64,000 nucleotides of DNA from Psychroflexus maritimus. GTDB taxonomy: Bacteria > Bacteroidota > Bacteroidia > Flavobacteriales > Flavobacteriaceae. This document shows, piece by piece, positions 42,420 through 52,092 of the stretch. The position numbers and the translations under genes were made by a program. Under the pieces are notes generated by a model. The model was given only the letters and a program-made list of their open reading frames with translations, made no database searches and was not told where the DNA came from. The DNA is taken from positions 1 to 64,000 of the forward strand of contig NZ_JAANAS010000050.1 of NCBI RefSeq assembly GCF_011089875.1, given 5' to 3'. Each line of letters opens with the position of its first letter. The stretch's first letter is position 1.

Positions 42420-45400
42420 ATGTTGAAAAAATTTACATTATTACTGTTTTTCATGACGAGTGTTTTTTATGCTCAAGAAAAACAAGTTTCCGGTACTGTA
42501 GTTGATGCCGACCTAAACATACCTTTACCTGGTGTTGAAATTCAGGTAGAAGGAACAGATCAAGGAACAACTACAAATTTTGACGGTGAGTTTATGCTAG
42601 ATGGCTTAAGCTCCGGTGATGTCTTGTTGTTTACCTATATAGGGTTTAAAACTTTAAAGGTAACAATAGATGATAGAGACGTTTACGATTTAAAACTTGA
42701 ATCGGATGTTGAACAACTTGAAGAAACCATTGTTATTGGTTACGGTAAACAGAGCAGACGTAATGTAACAGGTTCGGTTTCTAAAGTAGGAAGCGAGGAT
42801 ATCAAAAAATTAGAGCCGTTAAACGCAGCTCAATCGCTTCAAGGAACAGTTTCTGGGGTAAATGTTACCCCAACTGGAGGTTCTCCTGGTGCTGAAGCTA
42901 ATATTCGTATTCGCGGAATTTCCACCAATGGAAATAACAGACCATTAATTATTCTTGATGGTATTCAATATGAGGGTGGTCTTAATTCAATTAACCCACA
43001 AGATATTGAAGAAGTTACTGTTTTAAAAGATGCCCAAGCCGCTATTTATGGTACACTTGGTGCAAACGGTGTAGTTTTGGTTACCACTAAAGGAGGAAAG
43101 CGGAATCAAGAAGCCAAATTTGATTATTCAACGTATTATGGTTTACAACAAACCACAAGAACTTTACCGCTTCTAAATGCTACCGAGTACGGTCTTTTAA
43201 TTAACGAAAAGTACGCCAATGCTGGTCAGGTAAGTCCGCTAGGCAATATCACTGGCTTAGGAAGAGGAACAGACTGGCAAGATGAGGTTTTTGAGACGGC
43301 ACCCGTAGTAAGTCATAATTTATCGGTGAGTGGTGGTTCAGAAAAAACTTCTTACAGAATTAGCGCCTCGCATCTAGGACAAGAAGGTATTGTAGGAGGG
43401 GATAAGTCTGGTTTTAAAAGACAAACCGCACAACTGGCCTTAGATACAGATTTAAAAGACAATTTAAATTTAAAAACTAACCTTAATTATTTCCATACAG
43501 AAAATAGAGGATTAAACGATTTTGGATTAGGTTCTGTACTTTTTAATGCCATTAATATGGCGCCTACTATTGGTACAAATGTAGATAACCTCACAGGCTT
43601 TATTGATTTAGGGAATGAAGTAGTTAATCCACTTACACAAATAAGAAATACCTTTAATGAAGGTACCACCAACCGCATTAGTGGTAATGTACATGGAACT
43701 TGGGAATACTACGATAACTTAGATTTACAAGCAAGAATTGGTTTTAATTCGGCTAATACAAGATTTAGAGAATTTTTACCAGTTTTCAATTATGGACCCA
43801 ATAAGGTTTTTAATCGATTAGAAGACAATTTGGTTAATCAAAACCAACAAAGTGATTATGATTATACCATTGATGTTTTCAATACTTACGAGAATAAGTT
43901 TGCCGATATTCACGAGGTGACTATAATGATAGGAATGAATGCATTTAGACAATATGGAGAGTTTGTTGGAGGCTCAAGAACAGGTGTGCCAAACAATTCA
44001 TGGGAGTTTGCTAATATAGGAACAGCAACAGGAACAGGAGACGAAAATACTTCCACTTCATTTGCCTATGACTTAAGGCGTTTATCCTACTTTGCGCGTG
44101 TGCAATACACATTAAAAGATCGTTATTTGTTTTCAGGAATGTTACGTAGAGATTCCTCCAATATTTTTGCGTCAGATAATCGTGTAGGCTGGTTCCCATC
44201 AGCTACAGCGGGTTGGATTGCTTCAGATGAAGATTTCTTTCCTGAAATTGAAGCCATCGATTTCTTTAAAATTAGAGGTAGTTTTGGGGTGTTAGGAAAT
44301 GATCGAGTTCCCCAATTTGCTTATCGCTCATCACTGGCCTCTGGTGCTGCTAGTTATGTAGATGCATCAGGAGGTATCATTACCGGACAATCTCCAGCCT
44401 TGTTGCCTAATCCAGAAATAAAATGGGAGGAAAATACAATGTTCGATATTGGTTTTGATTTACGCTTATGGAATAATAAAGTAAATCTAGTGATGGATTA
44501 TTACCGAAGAGATACCCGCGATTTATTAATTCCTGGCTTACCAGTAACGGGTATTACAGGAATTGCTGCTCCAGGATCTGGCGCACCAGTTATAAACGCA
44601 GGTTCGGTAAGAAACCAAGGAATTGAAATTGAATTATCCTATTCAGATAATTGGACAGATGATTTGAGTATCAATACAAGCTTTAATGTTTCTACCATTA
44701 ATAACGAAGTTACCGCTATAAACGGAGCTGATTTTATTGAAGGCGGTCAGTTTGGCGTAGGGCAACCCTTACCCTCAAGAATGCAAGTGGGACAGCCAAT
44801 AGGATATTTCTACGGTTACCAAACCAATGGAATTTTCCAAAATCAAGCTGAAGTAGATGCTCATCCATCTCAACAGGCGCTTGGTGCAAATGCACAACCA
44901 GGTGATTTACGATTTGTAGATACTAATGCAGATGGTGTTATCGATGAAAGTGACCGAGTTAATATTGGTAATCCAATTCCTGATGTTACTTTAGGTTATA
45001 ATTTAAGTTTGAATTATAAACAATGGGATTTTTCTACCTACATGTTTGCTAATATTGGTAATGATATTGTTAGGAATTTTGAACGTGACCAGCCCAATGT
45101 GAATATGCTAGCTTATAATAAAGCAAGATGGACAGGGCCAGGTTCTACCAATACCGTTCCTAGGCTCACCTCGGGAGCTACAGCTAATAATGTCTTTTCA
45201 GATTTCTTTGTTGAAGATGGATCGTTCTTAAGACTACAAACCCTAAGTGTTGGCTATAGTTTTAAACCAGAATTGCTTGAAAAAATTAAAGTGAGTAACT
45301 TAAGATTATATGCTAAAGTAGATAATATCTACACCTTTACAGGTTACTCAGGCTATGATCCAACAGCTTCTACAGGACAACCCATTGGACAAGGAATTGA

Positions 45401-45458
45401 CTTCGGTTTCTATCCTCTACCAAGAACAGCTATTTTAGGTTTAACCGCACAATTTTAA
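42420..45458 (+). CDS. SusC/RagA-family TonB-linked outer membrane transporter
   Basis: Imports oligosaccharides across the outer membrane with SusD as lid. I choose ATG 42420 because a Sec signal (MLKKFTLLLFFMTSVFYAQ) begins there; an upstream in-frame ATG at 42348 would add 24 basic residues. Domains: carboxypeptidase-regulatory-like (about 22-105; VSGTVVDADLNIPLPGVEI), TonB box/SusC motif (VIGYGKQSRRNVTGSVSKV), plug (about 115-225; IRIRGISTNGNNRPLIILDG) and a 22-strand barrel ending in Phe. It is 18 bp ahead of susD. Confidence 0.97.
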   Translation: MLKKFTLLLFFMTSVFYAQEKQVSGTVVDADLNIPLPGVEIQVEGTDQGTTTNFDGEFMLDGLSSGDVLLFTYIGFKTLKVTIDDRDVYDLKLESDVEQLEETIVIGYGKQSRRNVTGSVSKVGSEDIKKLEPLNAAQSLQGTVSGVNVTPTGGSPGAEANIRIRGISTNGNNRPLIILDGIQYEGGLNSINPQDIEEVTVLKDAQAAIYGTLGANGVVLVTTKGGKRNQEAKFDYSTYYGLQQTTRTLPLLNATEYGLLINEKYANAGQVSPLGNITGLGRGTDWQDEVFETAPVVSHNLSVSGGSEKTSYRISASHLGQEGIVGGDKSGFKRQTAQLALDTDLKDNLNLKTNLNYFHTENRGLNDFGLGSVLFNAINMAPTIGTNVDNLTGFIDLGNEVVNPLTQIRNTFNEGTTNRISGNVHGTWEYYDNLDLQARIGFNSANTRFREFLPVFNYGPNKVFNRLEDNLVNQNQQSDYDYTIDVFNTYENKFADIHEVTIMIGMNAFRQYGEFVGGSRTGVPNNSWEFANIGTATGTGDENTSTSFAYDLRRLSYFARVQYTLKDRYLFSGMLRRDSSNIFASDNRVGWFPSATAGWIASDEDFFPEIEAIDFFKIRGSFGVLGNDRVPQFAYRSSLASGAASYVDASGGIITGQSPALLPNPEIKWEENTMFDIGFDLRLWNNKVNLVMDYYRRDTRDLLIPGLPVTGITGIAAPGSGAPVINAGSVRNQGIEIELSYSDNWTDDLSINTSFNVSTINNEVTAINGADFIEGGQFGVGQPLPSRMQVGQPIGYFYGYQTNGIFQNQAEVDAHPSQQALGANAQPGDLRFVDTNADGVIDESDRVNIGNPIPDVTLGYNLSLNYKQWDFSTYMFANIGNDIVRNFERDQPNVNMLAYNKARWTGPGSTNTVPRLTSGATANNVFSDFFVEDGSFLRLQTLSVGYSFKPELLEKIKVSNLRLYAKVDNIYTFTGYSGYDPTASTGQPIGQGIDFGFYPLPRTAILGLTAQF

Positions 45459-45476
45459 TCGAAAAATTTAATAAAG

Positions 45477-46955
45477 ATGAAAAAATATATATTAATAACG
45501 GTGCTGACTCTCTGTTGTATTTCATGTGCAGATGATTTTGTTGAAACAGATCCACCATATACAGTAGATACAGAAAACTTTTTTCTTTCTGAAGAAGATT
45601 ATAGAAATGGATTAGTTGCAATTTATGACCTTTTAAATGCAAATTATGCCAGTGTGATGTTAGCTGAAGTAGCTTCTGATGATATTAACACAGGTGGTGA
45701 AAGCCCAACCGATGTGATTGGTTGGCAACAAGTGGACCGAATGATCCACACACCTATTAATCAACAAGTGAAAGATGTTTGGGACTTCAATTTTGCTGGA
45801 GTGTATAGAGCTAGTTTCATGATTGAAAATCAAGACAAAACAGATTTCCCTGGAAAAGAACAATTTTTAGCTGAAGCTCGTTTCTTAAGAGCCTTCTATA
45901 ACTTTAATTTAGTTCGTTTTTTCGGTGAAATTCCTATTAAACCTGAAGGGAGATTTGAACTTGGAGATGAGCTTTCAATACCTAGATTTAGCGTAGAGGA
46001 TGTTTATGCTCATATTGAAGATGATTTATTATACGCTGTTGAAAATATGGCTACTACTTCTGTAGAACCTTGGCGAGTTAATCAATATGCCGCTAAAGCC
46101 TTGTTAGGAAAGGTTTATCTTTATATGGAAGAATACGATAAGGCAGCTTCTGAATTAACTGATGTAATTAATACGGGTGCTTTTCACTTATATGGAACTC
46201 AAGGTGATGAGGAGTTTGCTAACCTTTTCGAATTTGAAGGGGAAAATAGTGGTGAGTCTGTTTTTGAAATCCAATATACTGGTGTTCAAGGTGCTGGCTT
46301 TGATTGTTTACAATGTAGCACAGGAAATGTAATGGTTGGATTTAGCGGCGTTAGAGGTTACAGCGGACCAACCTTTGAACCTGGATTTGGTTTTATACTG
46401 CCTACAGAAGATATATATAATGCGTATTCGTCAAACGACTTAAGAAGGGATTTAAGTATTTTAGATATTGAAGCCTGGGCTTCAGATACAGGGGCTAGTT
46501 TTAATATTGGTAACCAAGATGAACAAACGGGTCATACAGGTTACTATAATAGAAAATACTTGCCTAGAGAAAACGACAATTTGCCAGATGCAAATTTAAC
46601 GCAGCCTAATAATTATCGCGCAATTCGCTATGCAGATGTATTACTCATGGCCGCAGAAGCCAATGTGTTGGGCACAGGAGGTGATGAACCAGCAAGAAAT
46701 TACCTAAACCAAGTAAGAAATCGTGCCGGTTTAAGCAGTGTACAATCTTCTGGAACAGAATTACTGGAGACCATCTATAACGAAAGAAGATTAGAACTTG
46801 TAGGTGAGGGGCATCGCTTTTTCGACTTAGTAAGAACAAATAGAGCGGCTAATCGTATTGATGGTTTTGTAGCTCCTAAAAATAATGTCTTCCCAATTCC
46901 GCAGGAAGAAATGCAATTTGCTCAAGACAATTGGGAACAAAATCAAGGGTATTAA
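45477..46955 (+). CDS. SusD/RagB-family glycan-binding lipoprotein
   Basis: Surface lipoprotein lid of the SusC transporter. The lipobox is LTLCCISCAD. The TPR-like helical scaffold is seen in FLAEARFLRAFYNFNLVRFF (residues about 128-147) and AAKALLGKVYLYMEEYDKA. The C-terminal RagB segment has YNERRLELVGEGHRFFDLVR and FPIPQEEM. 492 aa is normal. The sugar contacts cannot be read from sequence. Confidence 0.97.
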   Translation: MKKYILITVLTLCCISCADDFVETDPPYTVDTENFFLSEEDYRNGLVAIYDLLNANYASVMLAEVASDDINTGGESPTDVIGWQQVDRMIHTPINQQVKDVWDFNFAGVYRASFMIENQDKTDFPGKEQFLAEARFLRAFYNFNLVRFFGEIPIKPEGRFELGDELSIPRFSVEDVYAHIEDDLLYAVENMATTSVEPWRVNQYAAKALLGKVYLYMEEYDKAASELTDVINTGAFHLYGTQGDEEFANLFEFEGENSGESVFEIQYTGVQGAGFDCLQCSTGNVMVGFSGVRGYSGPTFEPGFGFILPTEDIYNAYSSNDLRRDLSILDIEAWASDTGASFNIGNQDEQTGHTGYYNRKYLPRENDNLPDANLTQPNNYRAIRYADVLLMAAEANVLGTGGDEPARNYLNQVRNRAGLSSVQSSGTELLETIYNERRLELVGEGHRFFDLVRTNRAANRIDGFVAPKNNVFPIPQEEMQFAQDNWEQNQGY

Positions 46956-46961
46956 AAATTA

Positions 46962-49010
46962 ATGATGATGAATAATTTGAAAAAATTTATAAGTTTAGCT
47001 ATCGTAATCTTATTTTTAGCTTGCGATGAAGATGATGGTATAACTAACTTTACACAGTTAGCTCCACAAAATGTCGATGCAGAATTTAGCATTGCAACAG
47101 ATAATTCTGGAGAGGTAACCATAACTCCTAAAGGCGAGGGAGTAGAGCAATTTGCCATAAATTTCGGAGACGGAAGTGAACTGGAAGAAAATATTAAACC
47201 CGGAAATAGCGTAATCAATACCTATCAAGAGGGAGAGTATGAAGTAACTATTATTGCTGAAAATCTTGCAGGTGATATTTCCGAACAAACTAAAGATTTG
47301 TTAGTTTCTTTTGATCCACCGGAAAATTTGGAAGTTGAAATTTCAACCGATCCTAATGATTCTTTTACGGTCATAGTAACTGCCACAGCAGATAATGCCG
47401 CAGGATTTGATGTGACTTTTGGGGAAGTAGATGATGAAGAGCCTGTTTTTGTTCTAGCTAATGAAGAAGCTACTTATACTTATTCAGATATTGGCACTTT
47501 TACTATTGCTGTTGAAGCTTTGAGTGGTGGTGAAGCTACAACTACTTATACAGAGGAAATCACCATTACAGATCCATTTGTGCTTCCTATTACTTTTGAA
47601 TCTCAAACCATAAATTATAATTTTAATAATTTTGGAGGAGGTGAAGATGATGGCGTTGTTATTGTTGACAATCCAGCACCTAATGAGATAAATTCAAGTA
47701 ACCAAGTAGGTTCCTATACTAAAGTTAGCGGTTCAGAAACATGGGCTGGAACTTCAGCATTTTTAAATGAAACTATCGATTTTTCAAACACAACAACTGT
47801 TGCTGTTGATGTGTATTCACCCGAAGTTGGAACTCCAGTTTTACTAAAAATTGAACAAGATGGTGACCCAGATATTTTTGTAGAAAGTACACAAAATACA
47901 ACTACTTCAAACGAATGGGAAACGCTTACCTTTAATTTACCTGAAGCTAACACCTTAGGCGAATTCGCTATTATTGCTCTGTTTTTCAATTTCGATAATG
48001 CGGGGCAAGGTGAAACTTATTTATTTGATAATATCAGGTTGACAGACCCTGTTGTTTTAGGTCTTCCATTAGACTTTGAGCAAGGAGCGTCTTTTTATAA
48101 TTTTACTGAATTTGAAGGAGCTCCAACTCAAGTTGTTCCCAATCCTGATCAGTCAGGAATTAACACTAGCGCAAACGTTTCTGAAACTTTAAAGGCTTCT
48201 GGAGCAGCTACTTTTGCAGGTTCAGTTTTAACTATAGATGAGCCTATTGACTTAGGTATTTCTTCTACCTTAAAAATGAAAGTTTGGTCACCCATTGCAG
48301 ACAATGAAGTAATTCTGAAACTTGAAAGCTCTACTTCTGATGCTGAAATTGAAGCTAGTCAGGTGGTCAATACAACCAATGAATGGGTAGAGGTAGAATT
48401 CGATTTCTCTGCCGCAGATACTAATGAAAACTGGGATGTTCTTGTGTTTTTCTTCGATTTTGGCAACCCTGGTGCTAATTTAGAATTTTACTTTGATGAC
48501 CTAGATTATGTAACTACTATTTCAGACGATTTAGTGGGAACTTGGCAAATGGTAAACGAAGCCGGTTCCCTTGGTGTTGGTCCTGCAGTAGGAGATGTAA
48601 GTTGGTTTTCTTGTGATGCAGGTTGTGTTCAAGAAAGAGCTTGCTATTTTGATGATACTTATACCTTCAGTGCTGATGGTAGCTTCACAAATGGTTTTGG
48701 TACTAGCGGTGAATCGTGGATTGAAGCTTGGCAAGGCGTAGCTAATGATTCATGTGACAATCCTGTATCTCCACATGATGGGTCTAACTCTGCAAGTTAT
48801 GTCTATAATCAACAAAACAACACCATAACCCTGAACGGCACAGGAGCTTACATTGGTCTAGCAAAAGCAATGAATGCTGGTGAACTTCCAAATGTTCCCG
48901 TTCCTTCTCAGGTAACTTATAACATTACTTCTTTAAGTGCTACTTCAATGGAAATTTATGTTGAATCTGGAGATGGTGTGTTTTGGCAATATGAATTAGA
49001 GAAACAATAA
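46962..49010 (+). CDS. Surface glycan-binding lipoprotein (PKD and duplicated CBM-like domains)
   Basis: A 682-residue lipoprotein (Cys21 in LFLACDEDD) in the position of SusE/SusF-type binding proteins, 6 bp after susD. The architecture is two PKD-like Ig domains (about 35-118 and 120-205), then two homologous beta-sandwich modules (about 208-355, PITFES to YLFDNIRL, and 362-515, PLDFEQ to EFYFDDLDYV). A C-terminal domain (about 520-682) contains WQMVNEAGSLGVGP and recurs in the GH16 enzyme next door. It probably holds laminarin-type beta-glucan at the cell surface. No catalytic residues are evident. Confidence 0.8.
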   Translation: MMMNNLKKFISLAIVILFLACDEDDGITNFTQLAPQNVDAEFSIATDNSGEVTITPKGEGVEQFAINFGDGSELEENIKPGNSVINTYQEGEYEVTIIAENLAGDISEQTKDLLVSFDPPENLEVEISTDPNDSFTVIVTATADNAAGFDVTFGEVDDEEPVFVLANEEATYTYSDIGTFTIAVEALSGGEATTTYTEEITITDPFVLPITFESQTINYNFNNFGGGEDDGVVIVDNPAPNEINSSNQVGSYTKVSGSETWAGTSAFLNETIDFSNTTTVAVDVYSPEVGTPVLLKIEQDGDPDIFVESTQNTTTSNEWETLTFNLPEANTLGEFAIIALFFNFDNAGQGETYLFDNIRLTDPVVLGLPLDFEQGASFYNFTEFEGAPTQVVPNPDQSGINTSANVSETLKASGAATFAGSVLTIDEPIDLGISSTLKMKVWSPIADNEVILKLESSTSDAEIEASQVVNTTNEWVEVEFDFSAADTNENWDVLVFFFDFGNPGANLEFYFDDLDYVTTISDDLVGTWQMVNEAGSLGVGPAVGDVSWFSCDAGCVQERACYFDDTYTFSADGSFTNGFGTSGESWIEAWQGVANDSCDNPVSPHDGSNSASYVYNQQNNTITLNGTGAYIGLAKAMNAGELPNVPVPSQVTYNITSLSATSMEIYVESGDGVFWQYELEKQ

Positions 49011-49027
49011 TTGAAAATCATTAAATT

Positions 49028-50689
49028 ATGAATACGAACAAAATAGTGAGTTTATTAAGCTTAATTATGCTTATATCATTGACCTCATGTCAGGACGATG
49101 ATTATAGTATAGGCGAAGTGAAAGCCCCAACAAATATTCAAATAGAAACTGAAATTGAAGGGGTAAGCGAAGATTTTCCTTTTGGAGATGGTAGTGGCTT
49201 TGTTAATTTCAAAGCAACCGCCGATAACGGCATTAACTATAGCTATGATTTTGGTGACGGCAATTCTCAACGCCAATCCTCTGGTGAAGTAAGACATAGG
49301 TTTTCACGAGATGGTGTTAACGACTATCTAGTTAAAGTTACGGTTAGTGGCCCTGGTGGAACAAAGAGTACTGAAACTATTGAAGTGAAAGTTTTGAGCT
49401 TATTTAACGATCCGGTAAGTTATGAATTTTTAACCGGTGGAGAAGGGCAATCTAAGGAATGGAAAATTGCTAGAAATGAACCAGGTCATCTTGGCGTTGG
49501 TCCTTTAGACAGCTTTGGTCCAGACTTTTTTGCAGCTGAACCTAATCAGTTAGCCGAATGTCTTTATGATGACGCAATTACTTTAACTGGTGGAATAAAT
49601 GGAACAATATCCTTTGAACATGACAATACCAATCCTGATGGTGTAGGAGTAACTTTCTTTAACGGAGAATTTAACACCGTTGGAGGGGGTGGTGGTCCAG
49701 ACGACCAATGTTTACCTTATGATGTTACAGGACTAAAAAATCTAGGCTTGGCTCCTGCTGGTTTTAATACTCCAGAGGAGATAACTACAGGAACTCAATT
49801 CACCATTAGTGATGACGGATTTATGAGTTACTACATTAACACCAGTACTTATGAAATCCTTGAAATAACAGAAGATTTTCTATACGTTAGAGCATTGTCT
49901 GGTTCGGCTACTAATCAATTAGCTTGGTATTTTAAATTTACTACCGATGTAGATGGAGATCAGGATAATACCCTTGAAACTCAATTTGAAGATTTAGTTT
50001 GGTCTGATGAATTTGATGTGGACGGTACACCTGACCCAAGTATTTGGAATTTTGAAACTGGTAATGGCGCAGATCAAGGTATTCCTGGTTGGGGTAATGA
50101 AGAATTGCAATACTATACAGAAGATAATGCTATTGTAGATGATGGTAAACTTGTCATTAACCTTAATGCAGAACCCACCTTTGGATTCGATTATTCTTCT
50201 TCAAGAATGAATACACTAAATAACTTCGATTTCCAGTATGGTAGATTAGAAGTTAGAGCAAAACTTCCTGAAGGAGGTGGAACTTGGCCAGCAATTTGGA
50301 TGATGGGAGCTAACTTCCCAAGCGTAGGATGGCCAGAATGTGGAGAAATTGATATCATGGAACATAGTGGAAATGACCAAGACGTTATCCATGGTACGGT
50401 TCACTTCCCAGGGAACTCTGGAGGAAACGCTATTGGCGGTACAACTGTTCAAGAAGGAGTTTCTAATGAATTTAATAATTATACTATTGAATGGGATGAA
50501 AATCAAATTCAATGGGCCATTAATGATGAAGTTTTTCAGACTTTCCAAAATAATGGAGACCTACCTTTTAATCAAGAGTTCTTTATTATCTTAAATGTAG
50601 CCATGGGGGGAACCTTCGTTGGAAATAGCGTTGACCCTGATTTTGAGGAGAGCGATATGGAAATTGAATACATTCGCGTTTATCAATAA
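49028..50689 (+). CDS. GH16 family endo-beta-1,3-glucanase (laminarinase) lipoprotein
   Basis: Cleaves internal beta-1,3 bonds of laminarin-type glucan. The lipobox gives Cys21 (ISLTSCQDD). A PKD domain covers 40-120. A domain shared with the preceding binding protein covers about 140-305 (WKIARNEPGHLGVGP). The GH16 catalytic domain spans 321-553, starting LVWSDEFDVDGTPDPSIWNF. The catalytic set is Glu440, Asp442 and Glu445 in GEIDIMEH. RAKLPEGGGTWPAIWMMG and VAMGGTFVG are typical of bacterial laminarinases. Followed by a strong terminator. Confidence 0.95.
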   Translation: MNTNKIVSLLSLIMLISLTSCQDDDYSIGEVKAPTNIQIETEIEGVSEDFPFGDGSGFVNFKATADNGINYSYDFGDGNSQRQSSGEVRHRFSRDGVNDYLVKVTVSGPGGTKSTETIEVKVLSLFNDPVSYEFLTGGEGQSKEWKIARNEPGHLGVGPLDSFGPDFFAAEPNQLAECLYDDAITLTGGINGTISFEHDNTNPDGVGVTFFNGEFNTVGGGGGPDDQCLPYDVTGLKNLGLAPAGFNTPEEITTGTQFTISDDGFMSYYINTSTYEILEITEDFLYVRALSGSATNQLAWYFKFTTDVDGDQDNTLETQFEDLVWSDEFDVDGTPDPSIWNFETGNGADQGIPGWGNEELQYYTEDNAIVDDGKLVINLNAEPTFGFDYSSSRMNTLNNFDFQYGRLEVRAKLPEGGGTWPAIWMMGANFPSVGWPECGEIDIMEHSGNDQDVIHGTVHFPGNSGGNAIGGTTVQEGVSNEFNNYTIEWDENQIQWAINDEVFQTFQNNGDLPFNQEFFIILNVAMGGTFVGNSVDPDFEESDMEIEYIRVYQ

Positions 50690-50700
50690 TAAATCATACT

Positions 50701-50746
50701 ACTTAGGTGTTATCTTCACTTGATGAGGATAATACCTAAGTTTTTT
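50701..50746 (+). terminator. Strong internal terminator/attenuator after GH16
   Basis: An 18-bp stem with G-T pairs (ACTTAGGTGTTATCTTCA at 50701-50718; partner arm 50724-50741) has a 5-nt loop and is followed by TTTTTT. The hairpin also excludes the longer start of the next gene. Confidence 0.85.
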
Positions 50747-50782
50747 ATAGAAAAAAAATTGATTATTTCAAAACTGTTGCTC

Positions 50783-52084
50783 ATGTACTTCAGGTTTTTA
50801 CCCCTTTTTCTAATTTTTCTCCTTAGTGTAAGCTGTGCTTCAGATAAGCAAACTAAACTAATACAGGATGAAAATGGCCATCGGTTAGTTGTTGATGGTG
50901 AAAATTTTGTGATTAATGGAATGAATTGGGATTACTTTCCTATTGAAACCAATTACGATTATTCACTTTGGAATGAATCTGATGAAATTATTCAAAAAGC
51001 TTTAGATTACGAAATGCAACTCCTACAAAAAATGGGAGTAAATAGCATTCGAGTTTATACTGGAATTCCTCCAAAATGGATTACTTATATTTATGAAAAC
51101 TACGAAATCTACACCTTACTAAATCATTCTTTTGGAAGATACGGTCTTTCTATTAATGACAAATGGATTGCAAAAATCAATTACGCAGATCCAAAAACAC
51201 AAGAAATTCTTCTTGATGAGGTCAAAGAAATGGCTGAAACCTATAAGCAAACCCCAGGCCTTCTTATTTATTTATTAGGCAATGAAAATAATTATGGTTT
51301 ATTCTGGCACGGTGCTGAAACTGAAGATTTACCTAGCCAAGCAGAATTAGATACAGAAATAATAGAAAATCAAGCTAGACCAATGTATCGTTTAATGAAT
51401 AAGGCTAGCAATTTAATCAAATCTGTAGATGAACAAACATTGACTTCAATTTGCAATGGCGATTTAATGTACCTTGATGTTATTGCTGAAGAATGTACAG
51501 ACATAGACATCTTTGGTATCAATATTTACAGAGGTATTTCGTTTGATGATACCTTTGAACGAGTAAAAAAAGAATACGGAAAACCACTCATCTTTACAGA
51601 GTTTGGAGCAGATGCCTACAATGCCCTGCTTCAACAGGAAGACGAAGTAGCTCAGGCCTACTATTTTATACATAACTGGAAAGAAATTTACACCAATGTC
51701 TATAACTTAGGAAAAGCTGAAAATATGCTTGGTGGTTATAGTTTTCAGTGGAGCGACGGCTGGTGGAAACACGGGCAAACTTACAACCTTGATGTTCAGG
51801 ATACAACCGCATCTTGGACTAATGGGGGGTATTATTTAGATTATAAAGCCAATCAAAATAACATGAATGAAGAGTGGTTTGGAATAATGACTAAGCAACC
51901 ACCAAATGAAAATAATTTGTTTGAGCTTAGACCACGATTAGCTTATCACAAATTAAAAGAAATGCACCAACTTAATCCTTTTCAAGAAACTATAGGCGTG
52001 CAACAAATTAACCAAAAAGCAAAAACTTTACTTCGTGATATTGAAGTAGAAATAGAAGAAATTAAAGATCAAATAAAAAAATAA
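50783..52084 (+). CDS. Clan-A-like TIM-barrel glycosidase lipoprotein, family unassigned
   Basis: A 433-residue lipoprotein (LLSVSCASDKQ). I start at ATG 50783 because the upstream in-frame starts fall inside or beside the terminator hairpin. The sequence has the pattern of retaining clan-A enzymes (GH2, GH5, GH158 and relatives): NGMNWDYFP, LLQKMGVNSIRVYTGIPP, acid/base candidate Glu168 in LLGNENNYG and nucleophile candidate Glu273 in IFTEFGADA. I cannot fix the family. The neighbours indicate a beta-glucan substrate. The C-terminus is a short charged coil. It is 8 bp ahead of the phosphorylase-like gene. Confidence 0.75.
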   Translation: MYFRFLPLFLIFLLSVSCASDKQTKLIQDENGHRLVVDGENFVINGMNWDYFPIETNYDYSLWNESDEIIQKALDYEMQLLQKMGVNSIRVYTGIPPKWITYIYENYEIYTLLNHSFGRYGLSINDKWIAKINYADPKTQEILLDEVKEMAETYKQTPGLLIYLLGNENNYGLFWHGAETEDLPSQAELDTEIIENQARPMYRLMNKASNLIKSVDEQTLTSICNGDLMYLDVIAEECTDIDIFGINIYRGISFDDTFERVKKEYGKPLIFTEFGADAYNALLQQEDEVAQAYYFIHNWKEIYTNVYNLGKAENMLGGYSFQWSDGWWKHGQTYNLDVQDTTASWTNGGYYLDYKANQNNMNEEWFGIMTKQPPNENNLFELRPRLAYHKLKEMHQLNPFQETIGVQQINQKAKTLLRDIEVEIEEIKDQIKK

Positions 52085-52092
52085 AATAAACT

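Noticed and set aside
50720..50782. Longer N-terminus of the clan-A glycosidase starting at 50720
   Set aside because: The start lies inside the terminator hairpin and the lipoprotein signal begins properly at ATG 50783.
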